NCBI RefSeq assembly: GCF_023516555.1
Contig: NZ_JAMGBD010000001.1
Span: 434,001-498,000 of the forward strand
Length of the DNA stretch: 64,000 nt
Direction: 5' to 3'
Origin: Sphingomonas alba
GTDB lineage: Bacteria; Pseudomonadota; Alphaproteobacteria; Sphingomonadales; Sphingomonadaceae
Made by a program: the position numbers and the translations under genes
Notes under the pieces: model-generated
Databases searched by the model: none
What the model saw: the letters and a program-made list of their open reading frames with translations, nothing else
Told to the model about the DNA's origin: nothing
Shown: piece after piece, positions 17,778 to 25,062 of the stretch
How the letters are laid out: each line of letters opens with the position of its first letter
How positions within the stretch are numbered: the stretch's first letter is position 1

Positions 17778-18335
17778 CTATTTCTTGACGACCTTGTAGC
17801 GCGCCAGGTCCCGGGTTGGCTCATCCCAATCCGGGGCCAGCTCGTGGGCGTGCTTGTAGTCGTAATAGGCCTGGCGGATGTCTCCGTTGCGCTCGTTGAG
17901 GACGCCCCGGCTGTAATAGGCCAGCGCCTGTTCCTCGGTGTTGAGCGCCAGGGCCTTTTCTATCCACGGCATGACGGACGTGTCATTCTCGTTTCGTTGC
18001 AGGCGCGAGATCGCCAGGTTCAGATAGGCTTCCGGGTTCTTGTCGTTCGTCGACACGGCCCGATTGAAGTCGCGGTCGGCGGACGAATAGTCCCGGTTGC
18101 GCATGTAGAGCACGCCCCGATTGACGAGCGTCGCCGCCCGGTTAGCCGCGTCCAGCCCCTCCTGATCCAACGCCAGATTGCAATGGTTCAAAGCATTGGT
18201 GTCGTGGTCGCGCGCATGCGCTGCCTGCCAGCAATCGCGGGCGTAGCTATTTCCGACGGAGTAAGTCCCGGCGTTTGCCGGTGTCATCGTGATCACGCCG
18301 GCAATGCCGACGGCGGCGGTGAAAAGAGACCTCAT
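17778..18335 (-). CDS. secreted TPR-repeat protein
   Basis: The 185-aa precursor has a signal peptide (MRSLFTAAVGIAGVITMTPANA, mature chain beginning GTYSVG). About four TPR-like helix pairs follow: AATLVNRGVLYMRNRDYSSAD, EAYLNLAISRLQRNE, ALAYYSRGVLNERNGDIRQA and YYDYKHAHELAPDWDEP. Such periplasmic TPR proteins act as interaction scaffolds; the partner is not evident. ATG 18335 is chosen because GAGGAGG lies close upstream. It is convergent with the PuuD-like gene and lies just downstream of pspF on the same strand. Confidence 0.78.
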   Translation of the reverse strand: MRSLFTAAVGIAGVITMTPANAGTYSVGNSYARDCWQAAHARDHDTNALNHCNLALDQEGLDAANRAATLVNRGVLYMRNRDYSSADRDFNRAVSTNDKNPEAYLNLAISRLQRNENDTSVMPWIEKALALNTEEQALAYYSRGVLNERNGDIRQAYYDYKHAHELAPDWDEPTRDLARYKVVKK

Positions 18336-18416
18336 GGAAACCTCCTCTCGTTGAGAGGATGCTGTTTTACGCCTTTCGAGGCGTACGTTCACGCAATTTT
18401 CGACAGACGGCGAGAC

Positions 18417-19475
18417 TCAGCTCGCGCCGGCGTCCAGCAGCTTGTGGCGCTTCAGGGCGTGGCGCAGCTGGTCGTAGCTGAGCCCCAAAGCCGCCGCGGT
18501 CGCCCGCTGGTTGAAGCGGTTGGTCGCAAGGGCGTCCTCCAGCAAAGCCCGCTCATAGGCCGCAACTGCCCCGCGGAAATCGTCGGTCGACTGGGTTGGC
18601 CTGACAGTTGCCGGTGTGACCGCATCGGAAATGACTTCCGCGATTCCGGCGCTGGGCCGGTCGATCGGATCGACCGCGACGACCTCCCCCTTCCCCGGCG
18701 CCCAGGGCGATTTGAACGGATCGAACTGAATGGATTCGATCGCCCGTTCCGGGTCTTCGGCCCGATAGACCGCGCGCTCGACAACGTTGCGGAGCTCACG
18801 AACATTGCCCGGCCACGGATAGGATTCCAGGTCGGCCAAAGCCTTGGGCGAAAAGCCGGGCCAGTTGGGCCAATCAAGCTCCACCGCCATCCGGCGCCCG
18901 AAATGCTCGGCAAGCAGCGGGATATCGCCGGCTCGCGAACGCAGAGGCGGCAGTGTCACGACCTCAAATGACAATCGGTCGAGCAAATCGGCGCGGAAAC
19001 GGCCTTGCTCGACAAGGCTTGGGAGATGCTCGTTGGTTGCGGCGACGATGCGGACGTCGACTTCGATCGGCTTTGATGCGCCGATCCGGGTAACCTCGCC
19101 ATATTCGACCGCGCGCAACAGCCGATCCTGCGCCGGCGACGACAGGGTCGCCAATTCGTCGAGGAACAGGGTGCCGCCGTCGGCCTCTTCGAACCGGCCA
19201 TGGCGTGTTTTGGCGGCACCCGTGAAACTGCCGGCCTCGTGCCCGAACAGTTCGGCTTCGATCAAATTTTCCGGCAGGGCCGCGCAATTCATCGTGATGA
19301 GCGGCCCTGACCAGCGCGAAGACAAATGGTGGAGGCGTTCGGCGATCAGTTCCTTGCCGGTGCCGCGCTCGCCGATCACCAGGACGGGCCGGTTCAACGG
19401 CGCCGCGCGGCTCGCCCGCTCGACGGAGTCGAGAAAGGCCAAGCTCGACCCGACGAATTGATTGGCCCGTTCCAT
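18417..19475 (-). CDS. pspF: phage shock operon sigma-54 activator PspF
   Basis: AAA+ enhancer-binding protein that activates RNA polymerase-sigma54 at the psp promoter and is inhibited by PspA. The 352-aa protein has Walker A GERGTGKE (35-42), the sigma54-contact loop AGSFTGA (82-87; Ser replaces Ala of the usual GAFTGA), Walker B GTLFLDEL, and the R-finger region FRADLLDRLSFEVV. A C-terminal Fis-type helix-turn-helix (QRATAAALGLSYDQLRHALKRHK) follows a low-complexity linker. Like E. coli PspF it lacks an N-terminal sensor domain. Start 19475 is the ATG that gives the standard short N terminus; longer in-frame starts upstream are rejected. It is divergent from pspA. Confidence 0.93.
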   Translation of the reverse strand: MERANQFVGSSLAFLDSVERASRAAPLNRPVLVIGERGTGKELIAERLHHLSSRWSGPLITMNCAALPENLIEAELFGHEAGSFTGAAKTRHGRFEEADGGTLFLDELATLSSPAQDRLLRAVEYGEVTRIGASKPIEVDVRIVAATNEHLPSLVEQGRFRADLLDRLSFEVVTLPPLRSRAGDIPLLAEHFGRRMAVELDWPNWPGFSPKALADLESYPWPGNVRELRNVVERAVYRAEDPERAIESIQFDPFKSPWAPGKGEVVAVDPIDRPSAGIAEVISDAVTPATVRPTQSTDDFRGAVAAYERALLEDALATNRFNQRATAAALGLSYDQLRHALKRHKLLDAGAS

Positions 19476-19530
19476 GTGCGGACAATTGGTGTTTCTCACC
19501 ACCCTTTGGCAAGATGTTTCATGTCGATTT

Positions 19531-19576
19531 GTTGCAGAAAACGGCGATTTTTTGACTGTTCCGGCATTTCTGCAAC
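19531..19576. promoter_or_regulatory. inverted repeat upstream of pspA, possible PspF binding site
   Basis: GTTGCAGAAA at 19531-19540 is repeated in perfect inverted form as TTTCTGCAAC at 19567-19576. The half-sites are 36 bp apart centre to centre, and the second ends 3 bp before the sigma-54 promoter. The position in the pspF-pspA gap fits an enhancer or autoregulatory site. Assignment to PspF is inference. Confidence 0.5.
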
Positions 19577-19578
19577 AT

Positions 19579-19594
19579 TGGCATGGAACCTGCA
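19579..19594 (+). promoter_or_regulatory. sigma-54 promoter of pspA
   Basis: TGGCATGGAACCTGCA matches the -24/-12 consensus TGGCAC-N5-TTGCA, with the invariant GG (19580-19581) and GC (19592-19593) at the correct 12-nt distance. It lies 45 bp before the pspA ATG and faces away from pspF, the expected activator. Confidence 0.85.
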
Positions 19595-19638
19595 TAGTTC
19601 TCGGCAATAGGCGCCAAGGAAGTGCACGGAGTGCAGTG

Positions 19639-20307
19639 ATGGGTATTTTTTCCCGGACGCGGGATATCTTCGCAGCGAATTTCACCGAGCTGCTCGACCG
19701 GGCCGAGGACCCGGCGCGGATGATCCGCATGATCATCCTCGAAATGGAAGAGACTTTGGTCGAGGTGCGCGCCTCCGCGGCCCGCTCGATCGCCGACGGC
19801 AAGGAAATGCGCCGAGCCATCTCCCGGCTCGACGAACTCCAGAACAGCTGGACCGAGAAGGCCGAGCTCGCCCTCTCCAAGGATCGCGAGGACCTGGCCA
19901 AGGCTGCGCTCATGGAGCGGCAGAAGGCGGCCGACATGGCCGATGGCCTTCGCGCCGAGATCGCCGTCATCGAAGAAACGCTGAAGAGCTATGAGGCAGA
20001 CATCGCCAAGCTTCAGGGCAAGCTGCGTGAAGCTCGTGCTCGGCAGAATGCGATCGCCAATCGGATCGAAAGCGCCGTCACCCGTGCGAAGGCCCGTGAG
20101 CTGCTGAACGGCGGACGTACTGAAGATGCATTTTCGCGGTTCGACATCCTCGAGCGCCGTGCCGATTTCGCCGAAGGGCGCGCCGAGGCGCTGGGCATGA
20201 CCGGCCCGAAGTCGCTCGAGGAAGAGATTGCCGAGTTGAGGGCGTCGGAGAAGGTCGACGCGGAACTGGAGGCGCTGAAGGCCTCGCTAAAGTCCAAGGG
20301 GGCGTAA
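19639..20307 (+). CDS. pspA: phage shock protein A
   Basis: Peripheral inner-membrane ESCRT-III-like protein that binds stressed membrane and restrains PspF. The 222-aa protein is almost entirely coiled coil, with the amphipathic N-terminal helix MGIFSRTRDIFAANF, the family region LDRAEDPARMIRMIILEME, and the long KAELALSKDREDLAKAALMER helix. ATG 19639 was chosen because the family begins MGIFSR and upstream in-frame sequence belongs to the promoter region. The pspB GTG follows its stop without a gap. Confidence 0.95.
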   Translation: MGIFSRTRDIFAANFTELLDRAEDPARMIRMIILEMEETLVEVRASAARSIADGKEMRRAISRLDELQNSWTEKAELALSKDREDLAKAALMERQKAADMADGLRAEIAVIEETLKSYEADIAKLQGKLREARARQNAIANRIESAVTRAKARELLNGGRTEDAFSRFDILERRADFAEGRAEALGMTGPKSLEEEIAELRASEKVDAELEALKASLKSKGA

Positions 20308-20577
20308 GTGGAAGATCTGATTCCGGCAATTGCAATTGTAACCCTGTTCATCGCGCTTCCGTGGCTGGTTTTCCACTACATCACCAAGTGGAAGACGGCT
20401 GCGAAGCTGACGGGTTCGGACGAGAAGTTGCTCGACGAGCTGCATGACGCCGCCCGCAGGCTCGACGACCGGTTGATGACGATTGAGCGCATCATGACCG
20501 CGGAGAACCCCAATTGGCGGCAGAACACGCTGCCCGAGCAGCGCCAGCGCCTGCTCAGCGACGGAGATTACAAGTGA
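20308..20577 (+). CDS. pspB: phage shock protein B (membrane anchor with coiled coil)
   Basis: Small inner-membrane regulator that together with PspC recruits PspA during envelope stress. The 89-aa protein has an N-terminal hydrophobic helix (LIPAIAIVTLFIALPWLVFHYI), a basic WKTAAKL turn, and the PspB helix DELHDAARRLDDRLMTIERIM, then AENPNWR as in other PspB proteins. Start is GTG 20308, immediately after the pspA stop; the stop overlaps the pspC ATG (TGATG). The C-terminal LxxRLxxIExI unit recurs in the six genes downstream of pspC. Confidence 0.92.
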   Translation: MEDLIPAIAIVTLFIALPWLVFHYITKWKTAAKLTGSDEKLLDELHDAARRLDDRLMTIERIMTAENPNWRQNTLPEQRQRLLSDGDYK

Positions 20578-20966
20578 TGTCCACGCAACCTCCAAGCCGC
20601 ACGCGTTTCTATCGCGACACCGTCAACGGCAAGGTGATGGGTATCTGTGCCGGCATCGCCGACTACACGGGCATGGATGTCACCTTGGTCAGGATCATGA
20701 TGCTGGCAGCCATCCTGCTGGGCAGCGGCTCGCCGATCATGCTGTATTTCATCGCCGGCTGGATGACCCCGAAGAAGCCGCACGGCCTCGATTATATCGA
20801 CGATGAGGACAAGAAATTCTGGCAGGGTGTGCGCGCTTCGCCGACACGTAGCGCCCGCGACATCAGCAGCCGCATGCGCGACATCGACCGTCGGCTCGCC
20901 GACATCGAAAGCTATGTCACCACTGAAAACCGCAGCCTCGCCAGCGAAATCGAGCGCCTGCGCTAA
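20577..20966 (+). CDS. pspC: phage shock protein C
   Basis: Membrane sensor of the Psp response. The 129-aa protein has the PspC domain: RFYRDTVNGKVMGICAGIADYTGMD, then a hydrophobic helix MLAAILLGSGSPIMLYFIAGWM and the KKPHGLD turn. Its C-terminal region (residues 85-129) is a charged coiled coil, RMRDIDRRLADIESYVTTENR..., ending SEIERLR, which matches the module found in the small proteins that follow. ATG 20577 overlaps the pspB stop; the earlier in-frame start lies inside pspB. A 23-bp gap with GGGG precedes the next gene. Confidence 0.92.
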   Translation: MSTQPPSRTRFYRDTVNGKVMGICAGIADYTGMDVTLVRIMMLAAILLGSGSPIMLYFIAGWMTPKKPHGLDYIDDEDKKFWQGVRASPTRSARDISSRMRDIDRRLADIESYVTTENRSLASEIERLR

Positions 20967-20989
20967 GTATCTGATAAAAGGGGAATCAC

Positions 20990-21334
20990 ATGGACCCGGA
21001 AGCCCAACAAGCGCTCGATTTTGTAGTCACCATCCTGCCATGGGTCGTCGCCATCCTGGTGATCACCGTCGGCGGGTGGATGTTCAACACCTGGCTCAGG
21101 ATCAAGAACGGCTATCCGCTGGAAAACAGCTGGGGCAAGGCGATCCACCCGATCACCGACCGGGAGTCGGCCGAGCGGATCAAGCTCCTGACCAGCGAGA
21201 ATGCCGAGCTCCGCGCCCAATTGGGTTCGGTCAAGGACAGGCTTGAGACCATCGAGCGGATCATCACCGACCAACCGCATCGGCTCGCCCAGGAAATCGA
21301 TTCACTGTCGCTCATCGACGGAGGGAAAAAGTAA
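20990..21334 (+). CDS. PspB/PspC-type small membrane protein 1 of the extended psp operon
   Basis: The 114-aa protein has no named family that I recognise. A transmembrane helix (about residues 11-31, VVTILPWVVAILVITVGGWMF) is followed by a linker and a coiled coil from about residue 60 (ERIKLLTSENAELRAQLGSV). The end module is VKDRLETIERIITD...LAQEIDSL, the same pattern as the PspB helix and the end of PspC. A GGGG-containing Shine-Dalgarno site precedes the ATG. Its TAA overlaps the next ATG (TAATG). Probably an inner-membrane partner in PspA control; this is inferred from position and shared module only. Confidence 0.8.
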   Translation: MDPEAQQALDFVVTILPWVVAILVITVGGWMFNTWLRIKNGYPLENSWGKAIHPITDRESAERIKLLTSENAELRAQLGSVKDRLETIERIITDQPHRLAQEIDSLSLIDGGKK

Positions 21335-21633
21335 TGGGACCCGGCGAAGTCCTGATCGCTTTCATCGTCGTCGGCCTGCCGACGCTCGTCATCTACCACG
21401 GCTTCAAGCGCTTCTTCAGCTTCCGCGAAAAGAAGCTTGAGGTCGAGGCGGCCGGGGCGATCGAGAAGGCGGCGCAATATGCCGCCAGCAACGCCGAGCT
21501 CGAAGCGCGCGTCCGGGTCCTCGAGAAGATCGTGACTGACGGCGGCGTCCAGACGGCGGCCCAGATCGAAGCGCTGCGTGAAGTTCCACCGGCAGCACCG
21601 CGCCAGGTAACTAGGGAAGCCAGCAATGGATAA
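21334..21633 (+). CDS. PspB/PspC-type small membrane protein 2 of the extended psp operon
   Basis: The 99-aa protein has an N-terminal helix VLIAFIVVGLPTLVIYHGF, a basic KRFFSFREKKLEVEAA junction like that of PspB, and the coiled-coil module LEARVRVLEKIVTDGG... QIEALR. The tail is short and Pro-rich. It is most like the next gene product: the segments LEARVRVLE and TDGGVQTAAQIEALR are almost identical, which points to a tandem duplication. It overlaps the previous gene by 1 nt and the next by 8 nt, so translation is probably coupled. Confidence 0.8.
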   Translation: MGPGEVLIAFIVVGLPTLVIYHGFKRFFSFREKKLEVEAAGAIEKAAQYAASNAELEARVRVLEKIVTDGGVQTAAQIEALREVPPAAPRQVTREASNG

Positions 21634-21898
21634 TGTAGCGTCGTGGATCTGGGTCCTGATCCCGCTGGCAGCGATTGGCATCGCGCCGTTCAAGATGTGG
21701 ATACGCGTCAAGGAAAAGCAGATAGAGGCGCAGACTAACCTCGCCGCCGAAAAGAGCGCGCAATATGCTGCGCATGTCGAACGGCTCGAAGCGCGTGTCC
21801 GCGTACTCGAACAAATTGCAACCGACGGCGGAGTTCAGACCGCCGCCCAAATCGAGGCGTTGCGTGCGCCGCAGCTTACCCGAGAGTCCCAGCAATGA
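21626..21898 (+). CDS. PspB/PspC-type small membrane protein 3 of the extended psp operon
   Basis: The 90-aa protein has an N-terminal helix (ASWIWVLIPLAAIGIAPFKMW), a basic RVKEKQIEAQTNLAAEK turn, then the module LEARVRVLEQIATDGG... QIEALR. It is clearly a sister of the preceding protein. The last four bases (ATGA) are shared with the start of the next gene. Function is inferred only from operon membership and shared architecture. Confidence 0.8.
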   Translation: MDNVASWIWVLIPLAAIGIAPFKMWIRVKEKQIEAQTNLAAEKSAQYAAHVERLEARVRVLEQIATDGGVQTAAQIEALRAPQLTRESQQ

Positions 21899-22170
21899 AT
21901 CCCTTCGAAATGGTTGTCCTCATCGTGTTCATCGTCACGGTGGGGGGTGTGCTCCGAGGGCGCTCCGGCTTCCGCAATCGCCGCAGTGGCGTCGACAACG
22001 CCGCCTCGGTTGAAGATCGCGCTGAGACCATGCGCCTTCGCCAGGAAGTCTCCGACCTAAAGGAGCGCATCAAGGTGCTCGAACGCATTGCCGTCGAGAA
22101 GGAGGACACGCTCTCGCGGCAGATTGAGGAGCTGCGCACGCCGCAGCTTAGCGGAGATACGAAGCAGTGA
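21895..22170 (+). CDS. PspB/PspC-type small membrane protein 4 of the extended psp operon
   Basis: The 91-aa protein has a hydrophobic N terminus (FEMVVLIVFIVTVGGVL), a short Arg-rich segment (RGRSGFRNRRSG) and the coiled-coil LRQEVSDLKERIKVLERIA, then VEKEDTLSRQIEEL. The C-terminal half is nearly identical, in protein and DNA, to that of the next gene, so these two arose by recent duplication. It overlaps both neighbours by 4 nt. Confidence 0.8.
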   Translation: MNPFEMVVLIVFIVTVGGVLRGRSGFRNRRSGVDNAASVEDRAETMRLRQEVSDLKERIKVLERIAVEKEDTLSRQIEELRTPQLSGDTKQ

Positions 22171-22415
22171 GGGCGCCGGAGTTCATCCTCATCTTGATCT
22201 CGATGATGTTCGTGTTCAGCATCATCAGGCACAAGATGGGCATTCCGGCCCGCTCCATGCGCCAGATGCGCGGCGGCCCGGAGGACAGCCAGGAAACGCT
22301 CCGGCTGCGCCAGGAAGTCGGCGAGCTCAAGGAACGCATCAAAGTGCTCGAACGCATCGCGGTCGAGAAGGAAGACACGCTGTCGCGCCAGATCGAGCAG
22401 CTGCGCGACCAATAG
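22167..22415 (+). CDS. PspB/PspC-type small membrane protein 5 of the extended psp operon
   Basis: The 82-aa protein starts at GTG 22167 inside the preceding stop region (GTGA overlap). Its N-terminal hydrophobic helix is FILILISMMFVFSII, followed by a short basic linker and LRQEVGELKERIKVLERIA, then VEKEDTLSRQIEQL. The N-terminal half differs from its sister at 21895-22170 while the C-terminal half is almost the same, so the coiled-coil end is the conserved part. Confidence 0.8.
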   Translation: MRAPEFILILISMMFVFSIIRHKMGIPARSMRQMRGGPEDSQETLRLRQEVGELKERIKVLERIAVEKEDTLSRQIEQLRDQ

Positions 22416-22433
22416 GTTAGGCACGGGGGCTTT

Positions 22434-22718
22434 ATGAACGACGAGACTGCTGTTTTCCTGCTTCTGATCGGGTTCTGGTCGCTCTTGGCAATTGTCATGT
22501 TCCAGCGCTTTTGGACGATCCGCCGCCTGCGGAACAAAGTTGAGAAACTGACCCATGATGCGATCCGGAATGCGGCGGCCCAGGTCGCACCGAAGCAGGT
22601 CCCGGAGTCGGAAGATCTCATTCGGATCAGCAAGCGCCTGCAGGTGCTGGAGCGGATTGCTGTCGAGAAAGAAAACAGCCTGACCCGCGAAATCGAGGAT
22701 CTGCGCGCCGCCGGGTGA
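22434..22718 (+). CDS. PspB/PspC-type small membrane protein 6 of the extended psp operon
   Basis: The 94-aa protein is the last of the series. Its N-terminal helix is AVFLLLIGFWSLLAIVMFQRF, followed by a basic WTIRRLRNKVEKL segment as in PspB and an Ala/Pro-containing linker. The module is ISKRLQVLERIAVEKENSL then REIEDLR. An 18-bp gap with GGGGG separates it from the previous gene. sufE starts 31 bp after its stop on the same strand, so read-through into sufE is possible. Confidence 0.8.
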   Translation: MNDETAVFLLLIGFWSLLAIVMFQRFWTIRRLRNKVEKLTHDAIRNAAAQVAPKQVPESEDLIRISKRLQVLERIAVEKENSLTREIEDLRAAG

Positions 22719-22749
22719 TTTCGAAGCATCGCACTGCTAGGGCCGTCAC

Positions 22750-23166
22750 GTGACCGCCCTGCCTCCGCTTTCCGACGTCTACGACGACTATCAGCTGCTC
22801 GACAGCGAGGACCGCTATCGACTGCTGATCGACCTCGGCCGGATGCTGGAGCCCATGCCGGATGCGTTGAAGACCGACGCGACCAAGGTGCGCGGCTGTT
22901 CTTCTTCAACCTGGGTGTATCCGACGCGGTTGGACGACGGCAGGTTACATTTCCTGGCGGACAGCAATGCGGCGATCACCAAAGGGATTGTCGCCCTTAT
23001 CCTTTCGATCGTTCAGGACCGCCCGCCGGAAGATATCGTCAACCTCGACATCCATGCCGAGCTCGAACCGTTCGACCTGAAGCGCGAGCTAAGCTCCAAT
23101 CGCACCCAGGGCGTGCCCAACATGATCAAGCTCATCCAGGAAACAGCGAAGAGGCTTGCTGTATGA
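22750..23166 (+). CDS. sufE: SufE-type sulfur acceptor protein
   Basis: Accepts persulfide sulfur from the cysteine desulfurase SufS for Fe-S cluster assembly. The 138-aa protein shows the SufE core: DRYRLLIDLGRML, then VRGCSSSTWV with the acceptor Cys at residue 50, and the helix ITKGIVALILSIV. Start is GTG 22750. It stands apart from any suf operon, downstream of the psp genes, and overlaps the next gene by 4 nt. Confidence 0.92.
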   Translation: MTALPPLSDVYDDYQLLDSEDRYRLLIDLGRMLEPMPDALKTDATKVRGCSSSTWVYPTRLDDGRLHFLADSNAAITKGIVALILSIVQDRPPEDIVNLDIHAELEPFDLKRELSSNRTQGVPNMIKLIQETAKRLAV

Positions 23167-23621
23167 GTGAGCCGCTAACCCCAGAGGCGGACGCCGCCGG
23201 ACGACCGGGCTTCGACCCCGCCCGCTTCTTCGAAGTCGCCCGCAAGGTCGGCCACGGCCGTGCCCTTGGCGTTGAATATCGCGATTCCGGACCGGATTGG
23301 GCCGAGCTCGCGCTACCATGGAAACCCGAGCTGATCGGCAGGCCCGAAAGCGGCATCCTCGCCTCAGGTGCGATCGTCAGCCTGATCGACACTGCGTCGG
23401 GCACCGCCGTCTGGATCAAGATGGGCCATTTTCAGCCCATCGTGACGCTGGACCTACGCCTCGATTACCTACGGCCGGCGGTCGAGGGCGAAACCGTCGT
23501 CGCGCGCTGCGAATGCTACAAGCTCACCAAATCGATCGGCTTTGTCCGTGGCATCGCCCATGGCGGCGATCCTGAACGTCCCATCGCCCACAGCGCCGCA
23601 ACCTTCATGCTCAACCCTTAG
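23163..23621 (+). CDS. PaaI-type hotdog thioesterase
   Basis: Predicted acyl-CoA thioesterase of 152 aa. The hotdog fold shows in GILASGAIVSLIDTASGTAVWIK (the long central helix with the catalytic acidic residue) and TLDLRLDYLRPA, followed by strands VVARCECYKLTKSIGFV and HSAATFML. The substrate cannot be told from the sequence. The gene is translationally coupled to sufE. Its 3' end overlaps the 3' end of the convergent membrane-protein gene by 11 bp. Confidence 0.85.
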   Translation: MSEPLTPEADAAGRPGFDPARFFEVARKVGHGRALGVEYRDSGPDWAELALPWKPELIGRPESGILASGAIVSLIDTASGTAVWIKMGHFQPIVTLDLRLDYLRPAVEGETVVARCECYKLTKSIGFVRGIAHGGDPERPIAHSAATFMLNP

Positions 23622-24417
23622 GCAGTTCCGCCGGCTCGTTGAACGGATTGCGTTCGCGGGCCACGCATGGCCGCCAATTAACACCCTGCGCTCGAATAGA
23701 AGCCTGATCCTCGCGGATGGTCCTGTCGATCGCGGCCTTGTCGTTCCAGCCGAGCGCGCGGAGGTGGTCCATGAATTCGGGTATCGAGAACGCGAACATA
23801 AAGCGGCCGCTATCGACCTCGTACAAAGCCTGCAGCATCCGTGTCCTGGTCTCGGGCGTCAGTTCCTGCGGAAGGGTAAGCGCCGACAATGTCGACGCTG
23901 CTCGATCTTCTCGATCGCGCTGGGCGGCCAGAAACTCGATCTGATCATAAAGCGCGACCAGGGTCGAAAATCGCTTTCGGTCCATCGGTGCCAAGGCCCC
24001 GGTCGTCAGCGCCGAGCTCCAGGCGGAGCTCGTAAAAGCATCGTGGGGCCGCGTCCAGACGCCCTGGATGACGGTCTGCACACCCGCCGCATCGCCGATC
24101 GAGACCGGCAACAATGCGTTTTCGTTCAAGCCCGGCCAATGCGAGCCCGGCTTCTGCAGCATGGACTTCAGAAGCTCCGCCCGTTCGATGTGGCACTTGC
24201 TGATGGCCTGGCGCCAGATGAGGCTTTGCAGTGACGCTCGAACCTCGTCGTGGACGGCGTCCTCCGCGGCCTTCATTTCCTGAGCCGCTCTGCGCTGCTC
24301 GCCCCACTGCTGAAGCCACAAAGCGATGAGAACGCCCGCGACGACGATGACCAATTCCATCAACCAATGGCCGATGGTCCTCCTGCGCTCAGCGGTAAGC
24401 CTGGTGAACCAGAACAT
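23611..24417 (-). CDS. single-helix membrane-anchored protein of unknown function (relative of 8705-9427)
   Basis: The 268-aa protein has a short basic N terminus, one transmembrane helix (about residues 17-38, LMELVIVVAGVLIALWLQQW) and a soluble helical domain of about 225 residues. Conserved-looking features include VHDEVRASLQSL after the helix, a mid-protein DAFTSSAWSSAL motif and a C-terminal GVNWRPCVARER. Compared with the protein at 8705-9427, both share the helix type, length, a DAFTSSAW/SPYRSAWDTR-like motif and a KRFSTLVALYD/QKYAEFYDELE-like helix. I know no function for the family. Confidence 0.72.
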   Translation of the reverse strand: MFWFTRLTAERRRTIGHWLMELVIVVAGVLIALWLQQWGEQRRAAQEMKAAEDAVHDEVRASLQSLIWRQAISKCHIERAELLKSMLQKPGSHWPGLNENALLPVSIGDAAGVQTVIQGVWTRPHDAFTSSAWSSALTTGALAPMDRKRFSTLVALYDQIEFLAAQRDREDRAASTLSALTLPQELTPETRTRMLQALYEVDSGRFMFAFSIPEFMDHLRALGWNDKAAIDRTIREDQASIRAQGVNWRPCVARERNPFNEPAELPKG

Positions 24418-24467
24418 GACGCCACCCCCGCCGCATTCATCTCATGCGGCAAGGCGGTTCGCAACAT

Positions 24468-25007
24468 TCAGGCGGGTTTGCCCGTCTTCCTCTCCTCGGC
24501 AGCCTTCAGCACGTCATAGGCCGCCTGGATCTCGCGGAAGCGCTGCTCGGCGTCCTTGTCGCCCTGCTTCAGGTCCGGGTGATGCTCTTTCGCGAGCTGG
24601 CGATAAGCGGTGCGGATTTCCTTATATTCGGCGTCGCTATCGAGACCGAGCACCGATAATGCCCGCATCTCGTCCCGGCTTCGGGTGCCGTCGCCGGGGC
24701 CGCCCCACTGGTAATGCGCTGACCGCCGGAACGCCGACGCGCCCGCCTCTTCCTCGGCGGCGCGCTTGGCGGCTTCCTCTTTGCTGAGGCCCACGAAGTA
24801 ATTCCAGTTCTTGTTGTACTCGGCGGCATGGCCTTCGCAGAAGTACCAGCGCTCCTTGCTGTTCGGCGATTTGGGCGCCGGCCGATCGCCGGGCAGGTCG
24901 CAGCCGACCCGGTCGCACAGCCGTACGCGGGCGGCGTCCCTGCTCTTGGCGCCATAAGGCCGCCAGCGCGGGAAGCCCCAGTCGTCCGATCTCTTCTGGC
25001 GAGTCAT
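24468..25007 (-). CDS. J-domain protein with N-terminal Cys-rich region
   Basis: The 179-aa protein has its DnaJ domain at the C terminus: LSVLGLDSDAEYKEIRTAYR, then AKEHHPDLKQGDKDAE with the Hsp70-activating HPD, and FREIQAAYDVLK. The N-terminal 70 residues have Cys/His pairs (RLCDRVGCDLPG and WYFCEGHAAEYN) that could bind zinc. The placement of the J domain at the end, without the G/F and zinc-finger regions of DnaJ, marks it as a specialised co-chaperone. It is followed downstream by the membrane-protein gene and preceded by rnpB, all on the minus strand. Confidence 0.88.
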   Translation of the reverse strand: MTRQKRSDDWGFPRWRPYGAKSRDAARVRLCDRVGCDLPGDRPAPKSPNSKERWYFCEGHAAEYNKNWNYFVGLSKEEAAKRAAEEEAGASAFRRSAHYQWGGPGDGTRSRDEMRALSVLGLDSDAEYKEIRTAYRQLAKEHHPDLKQGDKDAEQRFREIQAAYDVLKAAEERKTGKPA

Positions 25008-25062
25008 ATGGATTCCAGCCTAGCCCGTCACCGGGCCGTTTGCGAGGCGATGATCGGGGAAA

